Source: Colius striatus (lineage: Eukaryota; Chordata; Aves; Coliiformes; Coliidae). From it: a DNA stretch of 64,000 nucleotides. A model generated the notes under the pieces. The model ran no database searches. It saw only the letters and a list, made by a program, of their open reading frames with translations, and was not told the DNA's origin. Positions 27,301 through 39,300 of this stretch are shown here, one piece after another (the first letter of the stretch is position 1; each line of letters starts with the position of its first letter). Location of the stretch: the NCBI RefSeq assembly GCF_028858725.1, contig NC_084790.1, positions 83,904,506 to 83,968,505 on the forward strand. Reading direction: 5' to 3'. A program made the position numbers and the translations under genes.

Positions 27301-30300
27301 TGTGAGCTGAGCTGTGTTTTGCTGTGCCTGCACAGAGGTCTGTAGAGGAGATGTATGATAGGAGCTGTCAGTGACCACCAAACCATTAAACAGTGATGGG
27401 GGAGCTAATCTCAGCCCTGTTCCCCTTAACCCCCTTTGCAGCCCTTTTCCATCAAATGCACAAGACTCTGAGCAGGATGTTAAGCCTTCAAAACCTCTTA
27501 TTTCCAAACAGGGCTCAACCACACTCTGCCAATCACCACAGACCAACCCTTTGCCCACTGAAAGGGCTCTATCCTGACTCAGTCCTTGGTGCTGCACAGC
27601 AAACAAAAATGCTCTTTATCCATCAGTAACGTGTGCTAGGGCTTCTCCTCACCTGACCAGGGGCTGCTGCTGGGTCTGCTACCCATTACATAGCACTGGA
27701 CACGTGAGACAGCAGGCTGCACCCTGGACTTGATCTGAGCTGGCTGCCTATTATTTTTGGCATGGTTCTTGCCATTTGCTAAATGAAATGAGAAGGCTGT
27801 TGGTGAAGGTGCTGAAAGTGAGACAGATTCCTTCCTGTCTGATAAATTTTTCTTGAATTCTTTCCTCCTCTTCCATCCTCCCCACCCCAATCCCTCACCC
27901 TGCAGTTTGTTGTCTGATATCAGGAGGTAGACAGCATGATATCTCCCTAAATTTTATCTCTAAATTTTTATGTAGCATGATTTACCACGAATTTGTTTGA
28001 GAGGGCTTGGGCTTCTTTTTGTTTTTGTCTTTATTTTCCAGGTGCATTGTCACCCCTCGTTTCTTGCTGCCCAATGAATGCAACTCCTCTGATAAAGGGT
28101 ATAGCCACAAATAATTTGCAAACGGTTAACACACGGCTGATGGCGCCAGGCAATTAGTAGCTTGCTTGTAAATGCAGTGTGAGTCCCCTGTGGAGATCCT
28201 TCTTGGTGTGCCACGTGAAGCCAGAGCTACTCCTACGGTTTTAGCCTAAGCTCACTGAATACCACCGGGACCAGAGTTAACTTCCCTCCATGTTGCCATC
28301 TCAAGGAGGAATTTTAATGCACGTCCAGGGAAACAAGCTGCAGCCTCCTGGGCTATTAAAAGCGTGGCAGGCTCTCTGCAGAGCGTGGATGGCTCCTGTT
28401 TATGGGGTTATCTGCCTCCCGAGAGCAGGAGGAGGGGTTGCGGGGGCTCTAATCAGGGCGAAACGGCCGAGACGGCGCAGCTCTGTCCTCCAGCTCAGCT
28501 GATTGCAACGGGCAGATCTTCCACAGCTGCAAGATCTGTCAGTGAATGAAGCCAGGGCTCTCCACGAGCTGTCGTCTCGCCCTCCACTGCGATGGGACCG
28601 AGATGTAAAAGCAGCCCCAGCCTCTCCACCACTCCCCCAGCCCCCGCATGCTTGCACGCTGCCCACGAATACCTCGACAAGCTGGCCAGGTTGCCTTACC
28701 CAGGGGACAATTTCACATGCATTGCAGGCAGCTTAACAGCATAAGACAGATTTTGTTTTCCTCTTGAAGGCGGCTGGGCTCCCTGGGCTGCAGCTGTCTG
28801 CTCGAGACACCTATCCCCAGCATCAGCTCCGGGCCTGACCCTCCTGTGTCCCTTCCCTGTAGCCTGACCGTAGCAGAAACGTTGCTGCCGTGAGGAAAGG
28901 AAGGGGGAAAGAAATGGTTCTGCTTTCTGGGTTTTTCTCTCCATAAAGCCTGCAGCTTCCCCTGTCTCTGCAGGGATTACCCAGAGGCTTTGTGTCTCTG
29001 AGACGGGTCAGTGTTTAATGAGCACACAGATCCCTTGAGCCTTTCTGAGTGGAACTGTTGTGCGCAGATAAATTTTCATGCATAAGGAGAATCCCCAATG
29101 ACAGAAGTGCCCAGTATCAGACCAGTACATTTCTGTGACTCGAGGTCACATACCAACTTAAATATAAGCAGAACCTGTGAAAACACATAAATGTGTCATT
29201 TGCAGGGTTCACCTGGGGGTGCGAAGGAAGCGGGAGCTTTTCTTTCGATTGGAGGAAAGTCCAGGCTGCTTCAGATAATGTGTAGGAACAATAAATATAA
29301 CTGTAGAACTGAGAAAAAAAAATAAGAGAAAGCTGTATAAAGGAGAAAGAAGCAGCAAGTGGGACATGCTGAGCTTCCCTGTGGGTTTGCAGTGTGTTCC
29401 CAGGTTCCGTGAGTGAAGGGTGGAAGCCATGCAGCAGCAAAAAGCTGAACAGGTTCAGCTGTCCCTGCTGTCCTCTCTTGGATTTCTAAAACCAAATTTG
29501 TACCTCCTGTAGCCTCTAACAACAGCAAAGAGTTTTGAGTGCTTTGTAAACAGCTGTTAAACAATTTTAACCCTGAGCTTTGTAGTTGAAGGTTATCTTC
29601 ATGGTGCAGGTAGAGAGATGGGGTCATGGTGTTGCTGAGCTGAGTAGCTGTGGGGAACAGAGCAGACCCAGCTGCATGGCAGGTCCTTGGCACCACAGTG
29701 TGAAGCCACAGTATCCATCATGGTAGTGGAGGTGTGGCAAACTGGTTGTGACAGCTACTGGTCCCCACTCATGTTCTGGCAGTGGCAGGAGTTGATGGAG
29801 TGCTGATTCCCTCACCCCTTGGTCTCTGGTTCTGACTTTGGCTTAGGAATGTGATGGAAGAAGTCGAGGGGGAGTGGATGTAGCAGCTATCTGAACATCA
29901 CACAAGGCAGGGAGTTTTTGAAGGTGGATGAGGCATCCATGGCCGCATGGTCCTACATCACCACGCTGTGCTGTAGCCTCTTTTGGGCCAGATTTGGCCC
30001 CAGGCATATCAGAGGACCACATAACTCCTCACCCCACAGACAGCCTGGCTTGCTCAGGACTTGATTAATTTCTCCACCGTATCTCATCTTTGCCTCCATG
30101 TGTTAGGGCAAACTTGCAAGGCACTTTTTAGAGCTGGATTATCTAGGCTTAGGCATTAGTTGCCTTTGTGGCTTAGCTGAGGCCAGGTGTCTGTGAGGCA
30201 ACAAGGGTTGTCCAAGCTGGGAGCTTGGGTGAGCAGGCTGAGAAAGACAGCAGAGGAAATATCTCCTGCTCTGTTGACAAATAACTCAGTTTAAATGCCT

Positions 30301-33300
30301 GTACTGAGACAGAGGTCTCTCATCTCAATGACATTCTGTCTTGACCAGTTGATGGGAGACCATACAAAACTGGAGTAAGTTGTCTGCTTTACTGGCACAG
30401 ATGGGACACATTGCTCATTCCAGAGCTGCTGATCTGATGTGGCTCTGAGCTGTCATCATCTGCCACAGCAGCAGAGTTTGAATGGCAGGAGGAACCAATA
30501 GGACAAGGAAAGAAGGATTTCTGGCTGGTGGGCAGCCTGACAGTGAGCCCAGAGAAATCAGTCTTCCACAGCTCCAGCTACGAGCAGCTGGAAGTACTTG
30601 TGCCATCAGGAGGGACACGTCAGGGTGCTTCACACAGTGGGGTGGACCCTCTCCTCCCGGCCACCAGGATGGACACAGGGACGCATGTTTGCGGGTTGGC
30701 CTCAGGTCAAAGCCTCTCAGGGCTGGTGAGGGCTGCATTGCCTTTGCAGCAAATACACTGGGCTTCCCGCTCCCTCTGATGAACATGGCAGCTGCCTTTG
30801 GGGTTGGCCATAAAAAAACATCCAAGATCTGGCTCAGCTCTCTTCCTGAAAAACCAAAATATCCCAGTGAGGAAGGAGATTCCTTCTGTAGCATGAGGAC
30901 TGGAACTTGAGGGGATTGATCTGGGAGGCCTTGCTGATCCCACAGCAACGCTGCCTTCCTGTAGCCGCCACTGGGGCAGGTGGTGGGGAACATGGCTTGT
31001 GAAGGTTTCAGATAGTGGCTCTGGAGCTTGATAGTACACCTGCCAACCTCATCATCTTTGCTGCACAAACACCCTCAAAGCTTAGGTAATGAAGCATGAA
31101 CCCTGCCCTTGTTCTTCAGAGTGAAGAACAGAACAGAAGCTGGAGTTGGGTATCTTTCTAGTGAGAGATTGGTCTCTGCTGTGGCAGACAGTACTGTCCA
31201 GGCAAAAAGCAGATTAAATCCACAAATCAAATCTTCTTGAGACATTTTGGGGCAATGTTTGTCCATTCCAGTGCAAATGTGACCTGGGCAAAACTGCAGC
31301 TTGGTAAAGAGAAGGAAGACGTGCAAGCAGAGTAATCGTTATCAGACACTGCTAAGGTGAGATCCTCCATTTGGTGTTGGTTGTGGTGAGTTACCTGGAG
31401 TAAGGCTGCTCATCTGGTGACACTGGATTTACTGGAATTCAGATTCACCGGAATCCAGGGTGATACTGGATTTACCTTGTGTATGAGAGACCAGTGCATA
31501 GATGTGGAAAGCAGACTCCACAAAGGCCCTTTGTTGCTAGATAGAATGAGCAGAAGAAAGTGAACTTGAAATGATAATTCAGAGATGAAATGCATGCTGT
31601 TTCATGTTTGCCATGGCTTTCTGGGGGTCCACCAGCAACATGCTTGGCAAAGACTGGCTCTTTGTTGCACAAGCTGGTTCAGTTATGCCAGCTGTATGAT
31701 TTGGTGACTGCTAACAAGCACAGATTTGCTGAAGTATTCCCCAAAGTCTCTGCTTTGCCGTCAAAATCCTCGTCAGCAATTGGATTAGTTGTAGGGAATG
31801 AACAATTACAATATGAGATGGTGAATTATGTTAGGACAAATTGATGGGTTTTATTTAATCCTATGGTCTTGGTCATAACGTGAGCGTATTTTTCATATGG
31901 AGGGAAATGCATCATTGCACCTGTAGGTAGAAGAAAAAATACAACAGGCCTTTCTTTAACTGTCTAGAGCCTAAAAATAAATTGACAATCTGTACCAAAA
32001 CAAAATGGCTTAGGCTTTTGCTTTAGATGATGTTGGCTCTGCATGCCTTCCTGCACAAATACCAGAGGTACAGTTTGTACTTTCTGGACCACAGGAAAGG
32101 ATAAGACCAAGGACTGTCTTGGTGTGTGAGGAAAAATTCAAGTCAAAAGCTCTGAAAACATGATGTGCACTCCCTGTGCTCACCAGTTCGTCGTGGCTCT
32201 GGAATCAAAGGTCCTCACACTAAGGTCTCTCAAGACACAGCAAAAGGCTGGAAATCCTTGGCTAAGGTTGCACCAGGCATCAAGAGAGATGCAGAGAAAG
32301 AGAGGCTGGCTTTTTCTACTTCACTTACTTGACACAAAATGAGGAGGAATGTCATGAAGCTTCATTGTCTTGTGTTCTGCTAAGCCAGTCTTGTTTGGGT
32401 GTGCAGAGGGGTTGGATCTTTAACCTGCTCTAGCACCTCATCTTCAGGTGCTGTGAGGACCTAGGGGTATAAAATAGCTCACCTGTGACTTGCTGTAGCT
32501 GTTGGGAGGACCCATGGCTGTTAGAGAAATTCACCATGAGTTCCTCTGCAGGTACCCAGCAAACACAGCATTGGGCATCTCCTCAAGATTACTGTGTTGC
32601 TCCACTTGAGCAGCAGGCCAGGGCAGCACAGGATGTCATTTTCATTACTCAGCCTTTACCTGTCAGTGGGGTATGGTGGATTGGAGTCCTGTGTCCAGTT
32701 TTGGGGTCCCCAGCTCGAGGAAGACAGGAAATGGTTGAAGAGTCCAGTGTAGGGCTACTAAGATGCTGAGGGGGCTGGAGGATCTGAGGAGGAAAGGCTG
32801 AGAGACCTGGGGCTGTTCAGCCTGGAGAAGAGAAGGCTGCGGTGGGATCTTATCATTGCTGATCAATACCTAAAGGACAGGTGTCAGGACGCTGGGCCAG
32901 TCTTTCTGTGGTGCTCAGTGACAGGACAAGGGGTAAGAGGCACAACCTGGAGCACAGGCAGTGCCAGTGGCACAAGAGGAGAAACTCCTTTGATGCTGAG
33001 ATGACGGAGCCCTGGCCCAGGCTGCCCAGGGAGGGTGTGGAGGCTCCTTCTCAGGAGGTTTCCAAACCCACTTGGACACGTTCCTGTGCCCCCTGATTGA
33101 GGGGAACCTGCTTGGGCAGGGGGTTGGGCTGAAGGAGCTCTGGAGGGCTCTTCCAAGCTCCGTAATTCAGGGATTCTGTGTGATTCTGTACCAGCGAATG
33201 GGTTACATGAATGGTCTGGGTTTGAAGCTCCATTGTTGGGAACAGCAGGTTTGATCCCACTTCCTTTGATTTTAATTAAAAAGGTAGTTGAATAATGCCC

Positions 33301-36300
33301 TTATCTGACAGCATGAGAAATTATCACCTTAAGAAGTTCGGCTGCTGGTGGCACATGCATTTATTACCCACTGCCTCTCTCAGAGGGGTGCTACAGAGGA
33401 TTAGTTTGTGTTTAAAGATACTGTGTGTAATTACTTACACATGGATTTGCAAACCATTCATTTCTGTTAGGTCTACTCCCATTGTTTCTCTTGCTGGTAT
33501 CTGTCTTGCTCTCTGTATCTCCTATTCCCATATGGGTGTGAAGAGAAAGTGCTTGAGGCTCCCTGAGATGCTGTGATAGGTAGGTCCTTCCTGCTAGCTG
33601 AAGGGATCTGGATGGAGAAGGCATTATGGCTACATCGGGCTTGTGCCTTGAGATGACACTTGGTGTCTCTTGGTGCTGCTGTCCCTTGATTAAAAGAAAA
33701 GAGGAGTTTTTAGGAAGATGAAATGTTCAAAAGGCTGTGTGAAAGGGTAGGTCTCCAATCCTGGGGCTGATCCTCCGCTAAGAAACCTCCCTAACAGCCT
33801 CTCTCAAGTCTCATGCTTCACCTCTGAGCTGCCTTGTTTAAGAGACAAAAGTTTTGCTGTGATGCCTGTAAATGCTCCAGGAATGTAGGAACTAACGTGC
33901 CAGATCGGGCCAAGGGCCCATCCAAGCAAGGTTCCCTCAAGACGGATTCCCTTGATAGATCTTGAGGGAGGTACAAGCCAGACTTTTTGCAAAAAGCCTA
34001 CACCACAGATATCTTTAACACCTCATTGCTTCCTCATTCCCATCAGTTTCATGGCTGGTCTCATAGCAGTCAGTGTTATGTTTCCTGCAGTTGCTCTCTC
34101 CTCCCATGCAGCTCATAAGCTTGGGTTGTCGAAGGGATTCAGCAAAGACACACGTTCTTAATCCCAGCTCCCAGAGGTCAGAGGTCCTGCAGTCAGCCAG
34201 AGACAGTTTCTTAGAACAGAGATGATTTCCTTGCCTGTGAGACATTTTTAGATGGGTAATGGAACACCTTGAATTGCATGGGAAGTCAGCAAGCTTTGGA
34301 AACTTCTGTGTCCTCAAAACCCATGAAAATATTCGTTACATTTTTTCCCCCTTCTCTAAAACGTTGAGACTTTTCCATCAAGTCATAGAATGGTTTGGGT
34401 TGGAAGGAACATTTAAAAGTCATCTAGTCCAGCCCACCCCTGCCATGAGCAGGGACATCTTCAAACAGATTAATTTACTCAGAGCCCGATCCAACCTGAC
34501 CTGGAATGTTTCTAGGCAGGAGGCATGGACCACAACTCTGGGCAGCCTGTGCCAGGGCCTCACCACCCTCAGCCTAAAACATTTCTTCCTTCTGTCTAGT
34601 CTGAACCTCTCTTTTTTAATTTAGAGCCATCACTCCCTGTCCTATTGCAACAGACCCTGTGAAAACTTTTGCTCTTTTTCTGCTTTTAAGACAGCCAAGC
34701 CAAAACAAGCTGAAGCAGTTTTCATCAGTACACACTTCAATTTGCAGCCAAAAAATCACTCTGAGAGCAAACTCCTGGTTTGATTCCAGTGGTTTTGAAA
34801 GAGAAAAACTATTAGTCAAAATCAACATTTTTTTTTCCACATAATCAGTGCTAACTGACCTGTTCTCTTTGTTGTAAACCCTTTTGTCAGAGGAGAGAAG
34901 CAGCTGTCTGCTCAATTATTGCCCTGGCTGGGCAACCACTGGGCTGGGGTGCCCTGGCTGCCTCTAGCCCTCATGACGGCCGTCTTTTTCTCTTCCAGGT
35001 GCTCCTTTTCAAAGGTCTCAGCATCCTCATGCTACCTCCTGCCGACATTTCCATCTGGGTCCCCAGCCTCAGCTCTCCGCCGACTTCGCCCTGCCTCACC
35101 CGGTGCAGCCGCAGCCGGGGCTGACCCCCCACATGGCCCCCGCGCACCAGCACAGCGCCCCCCTGCACCAGCCCCTGCCGCCGGTGCCAGCTCTGCCCTT
35201 CCAGGATGTGGCTGGACCCTCCTTCCTACCTCAGGCGCTTCACCAGCAATACCTCCTCCAGCAGCAGCTCCTCGAGGCACAACACCGCCGGCTCATGCCT
35301 CATCCCAGGTAAGGATGGAGGAGGGTCTGACTCTGCATGCTGAGAAGCTAAAGAGTGGCTGCTGCAAAACCTCAGCATTACACGCTGGTGATGTTGGGGT
35401 TTTGTTGTGAATTCGTTTGTGTGCTCGTAAACGTCATCCAGTGGAGGGGAAGCTGCAGGGCAGGTTGTATCTGTGAGCGTACCTTTCCCTTGTGAATTCA
35501 TACCATACTCATTTAGTATATCCCAAGGTTACTTTTGGATGGTAACATCATAGAATCATAGAACCACAGAATGGTAGGGGTTGGAAGGGACCTTTAGAGA
35601 TCATCCAGTCCAACCCCCCTGCAGAAGCAGGGTCACCTAGATCTGGTCACACAGGAACATGTCCAGGTGGGTCTTGAAGACCTCCAAGGAAGGAGCCTCC
35701 ACACCCTCCCTGGGCAGCCTGTGCCAGGGCTCCCTCACCTCACAGTGAAATAGCTTTCTCTTATATTTAAGTGGAACTTTCTGTGTTCCAGCTTCATCCC
35801 ATCACCCCTTGTCCTGTTGCTAGATACAATAGAAAAAGGTGACATCCCAACCTCCTGATACACACCCTTTAGATATTTGTGAATGTTAATAAGATCCCCC
35901 TTCAGTCTCCTCTTCTCCAGACTGAACAGCCCCAGGTTCTGCAGCCTTTCCTCGTATGAAATATGTTCTATGCCCTTGGTGGCCCTGCGCTGGACTCTCC
36001 AGCAGTTCCCTGTCCCTCTTGAGCTGAGGAGGCCAGAGCTGGACACAGAGCACCAGATGAGGCCTCACCAGGGCAGAGTAGACGGGGAGAAGAACCTCCC
36101 TTGACCTGCTGCCCACACTCTTCTTGATGCATCCCAGGATGCCATTGGCTTCTTGCCCACGAGGGCACGTTGCTGGCTCATGCTTAGTTTATTATCAATC
36201 AGGACTCCCAGGTCTCTCTCTGCAGAGCTGCTCTTCAGCAGTTCAACTCCCCAGCCTGTACTGGTGCAGGGGGTTGTAACTTCCCAGAAAAAATATCATA

Positions 36301-39300
36301 ATGGTAACACCTTGGTGTTCCTGTGAACCTGTTCTGCATGAGAGACAGACTGCATACATGACAGACTGCATTCCCCCCTCTACTCTGCCCTGGTGAGGCC
36401 TCATCTGGAGTCCTGTGTCCAGTTCTGGGCTCCTCAGCTCCAGAGGGACAGGGAACTGCTGGAGAGAGGCCAGTGCAGGGCCACCAAGATGATCAGGGGA
36501 CTGGAGCATCTTCCTTATGAGTAAAGGCCGCAGGACCTGGGGCTGTTTAGTCTGGAGGAGACTGAGGGGAGATCTTATTAACATTTATAAATATCTAAAG
36601 GGTGGGTGTCAGGAGGTTGGGACATCCCTTTTTTCTATAGTAGCCAGCAACAGGACAAGGGGTGATGGGATGAAGCTGGAACACAAAAAGTTCCACTTAA
36701 ACATAAGAAAAAACGATTTCATTGCTCAGGTGAGGGAGCCCTGACACAGGCTGCCCAGGGAGGGTGTGGAGTCTCCTTCCTTGGAGGTCTTCAAGACCTG
36801 CCTGGATGTGTTCCTATGCAACCTGATCTAGGTGACCCTGCTTCTGCAGGGGGATTGGACTAGATGATCTCTAAAGGTCCCTTCCAACCCCTACCATTCT
36901 GTGATTCTATGATTCTATGAACTACCTACTCATAGCTTCTCTTTCAAAAACATGTAAGAGGTTGTACCCACCTGCCTTTTCAGGTTTTGCACGTGAAGAG
37001 CTTCCCCCTCTGGCTCTAGGTAGATGTTAATGAAGCTGGTGAAGGGTCTAGAGGACAAGTCTGATGAGGAGTGGCTTAGTGAACTGGGTTGGTTTGGTCT
37101 GGAGAAGAGGAGACAGAGAGGAGACATGATCACCCTCTGCAACTACCTGAAAGGGAGTTGTAGTGAGATGGGGGTTGGTCTCTTCTCCCCAGTAATGAGT
37201 GACAGGACAAGAGTAAATGGCCTCAGGTTGCAACAAGGGAGGATTAGATTGGAGCTGAGGAAAAGGTTTTTCCCTGAGAGGGTTCTTAGACACTGTCCCA
37301 GGCTGCCCAGGGAGATGGGGGAGTCTCCATCCCTGGAGCTATGGCAAAGACACATAGATGAGGTGCTGTGGGACACGGGTTAGTGGTGAGTTTGGCAGTG
37401 TGAGACAAGTTGTTGGATTTGATGAACTTAAAGGGCTTTTCCAACTGAAATGATTCTATGATGCTATGATTTCCAACTCTATGAGGAAACGATGGCTTTT
37501 AACCTGTGGCATATTCAATCACGGGAAAGCAGCCTAAACTCAGACCGGGCTGATGGCTGCAGGGAGCGTTACTGCCACTCAGCAGAGGTGGAAATGGATG
37601 CCTGGCCTTGCCCTCATTGTGTTTCTTGTGAGAGGGGTTTAGATAGCACGTAGGAGAGGAGTGCTTATTTTGGAAACACACGGAAGTTATTTGTGGGTTG
37701 TACCCATGGATCAAGGATCAGGATGAGTCTTTGTGATAATGCTTCACTTGGAAAGAATGCTACAGACAGAAAACACTTTCTTTCCACACCCTTTCTGTCT
37801 GAAAATTGTGTGTTCTTCCCATCCTTGTCTTGTTTTTGCATAAGCTGGGTAGGTTTTTTTTGCTGGATTTAATGATTAATTAATAATTGGGTGGCAAATC
37901 TGTGCAAGGCTGAGGCATCAATGATACAAGTGTTTATCTCTTAGTCATAAACGGAATTATAATAAAAGCACAGAGCACAACTCTGCGCAGAAGCTGCTTC
38001 GGTAAATGCTGCCAGTGTTACCTTTGCAAGTGAGCTGAAGTGTGGAAAAGGGTAGGAACCTCTTGCCCAGGCCCACAGCCATTTTATGAAAGCACAGCTG
38101 CACTGAAGGAGGGTGTCAGACACCTTACAGCTGTGGGGCATGAGGTCTCAGCAATGGGAATTTGGGTTGCACCTTCAATAGTGAAGTTGTGGCTGCATGA
38201 GAAATTCTTTATCTAGCAATTTCCTTCTCCATTTGCTCCAGTGTTTTTGCTTATCTTTGTTTTGCAATGGCCTTACTGGTAAGCAGAGTTTTGTCAGGGA
38301 GGAAGGGATGTGAGTTTGTAGAGCAAACCCCGCTCATGCAAGCTTTAGCTTGGAGGAGACTGAGGGGTGACCTCATTAATGTTTACAAATATGTAAAGGA
38401 TGGGTGTGAGGAGGCTGGAGCCAGGCTGTTCTCAGTGATGGCCAATGACAGGACAAGGGGCAATGGGTACAAGCTGGAACAGAAGAGGTTCCAAAAAAGA
38501 TACAAGGAATAATTTCTTCCCTGTTGAGGTGAGGGAGCACTGGCAGGGGCTGCCCAGATGGGCTGTGGAGTCTCCTTCTCTGGAGACATTCCAACCCAGC
38601 TGGACGAGTTCCTGTGTGACCTACTCTAGGTGGCCCTGCTCTGGCAGGGGGGTTGCACTGGATGATCATTCAAGATCTCTTCCAACCCTTAAGATTCTGT
38701 CATCCCCTTTGTGTTTCTCCAAAAGTGGACGCTGATCAAGCAGCACACTCTTTTCTCCTGAGTATTTATATTGGGCAATAATCATGAGAAGAGGGTCAAA
38801 TGCCTAGAAAAACCTTGCTATATATTCTACCACTTTCCCTTGGCTGCCTCCAATGGCAGCAGAACTGGGAGAGAAGGAGCTGGATCCCAGCCTGGCCTGT
38901 CCATCATCCAAGGAAATGTTGGCAAAGGCCAGCGAGGGTAAGCCAGCAAGAGTAAGTTCTGCTTTCAGTTACTCCTAAGTAATTCTGTTATGAATGAGGT
39001 TTCCCAGGAGTTTATGAACTGCCTGGGGAGACGAGACAACCTGAAGCTTCTTTATGATGATGGATAACAGCTGAAGCAGGGACATATTTTATCACATGTG
39101 TTGTTTATGGGGCTGGCAGTGGAGAGAAAGAAAATACTATAAACGGCACAAAGCTGCAAAGGAAGAAATAGTTTGGTTCCCTCTTTTTCTCTCCATGTTG
39201 CACCAATAGCATCTCATATAAACTGAATGTGGGTGCCTGTGTCGTGTCTGTGGTGACCACGAGTAAACGGTATAGCTCTGTCTACCTTTTCTCACCATCC

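Noticed and set aside
30415-31068. 217-codon open frame on the - strand
   Set aside because: No family resemblance, and overlapping frames on the other strand are equally long. Such lengths are expected somewhere in 35 kb of intron.
36055-36653. Short frames with peptides repeated at several places in the window, for example at 50325-50684 and 61377-61700
   Set aside because: They are shared because they are copies of the same CR1 3' region; they are not a gene family.
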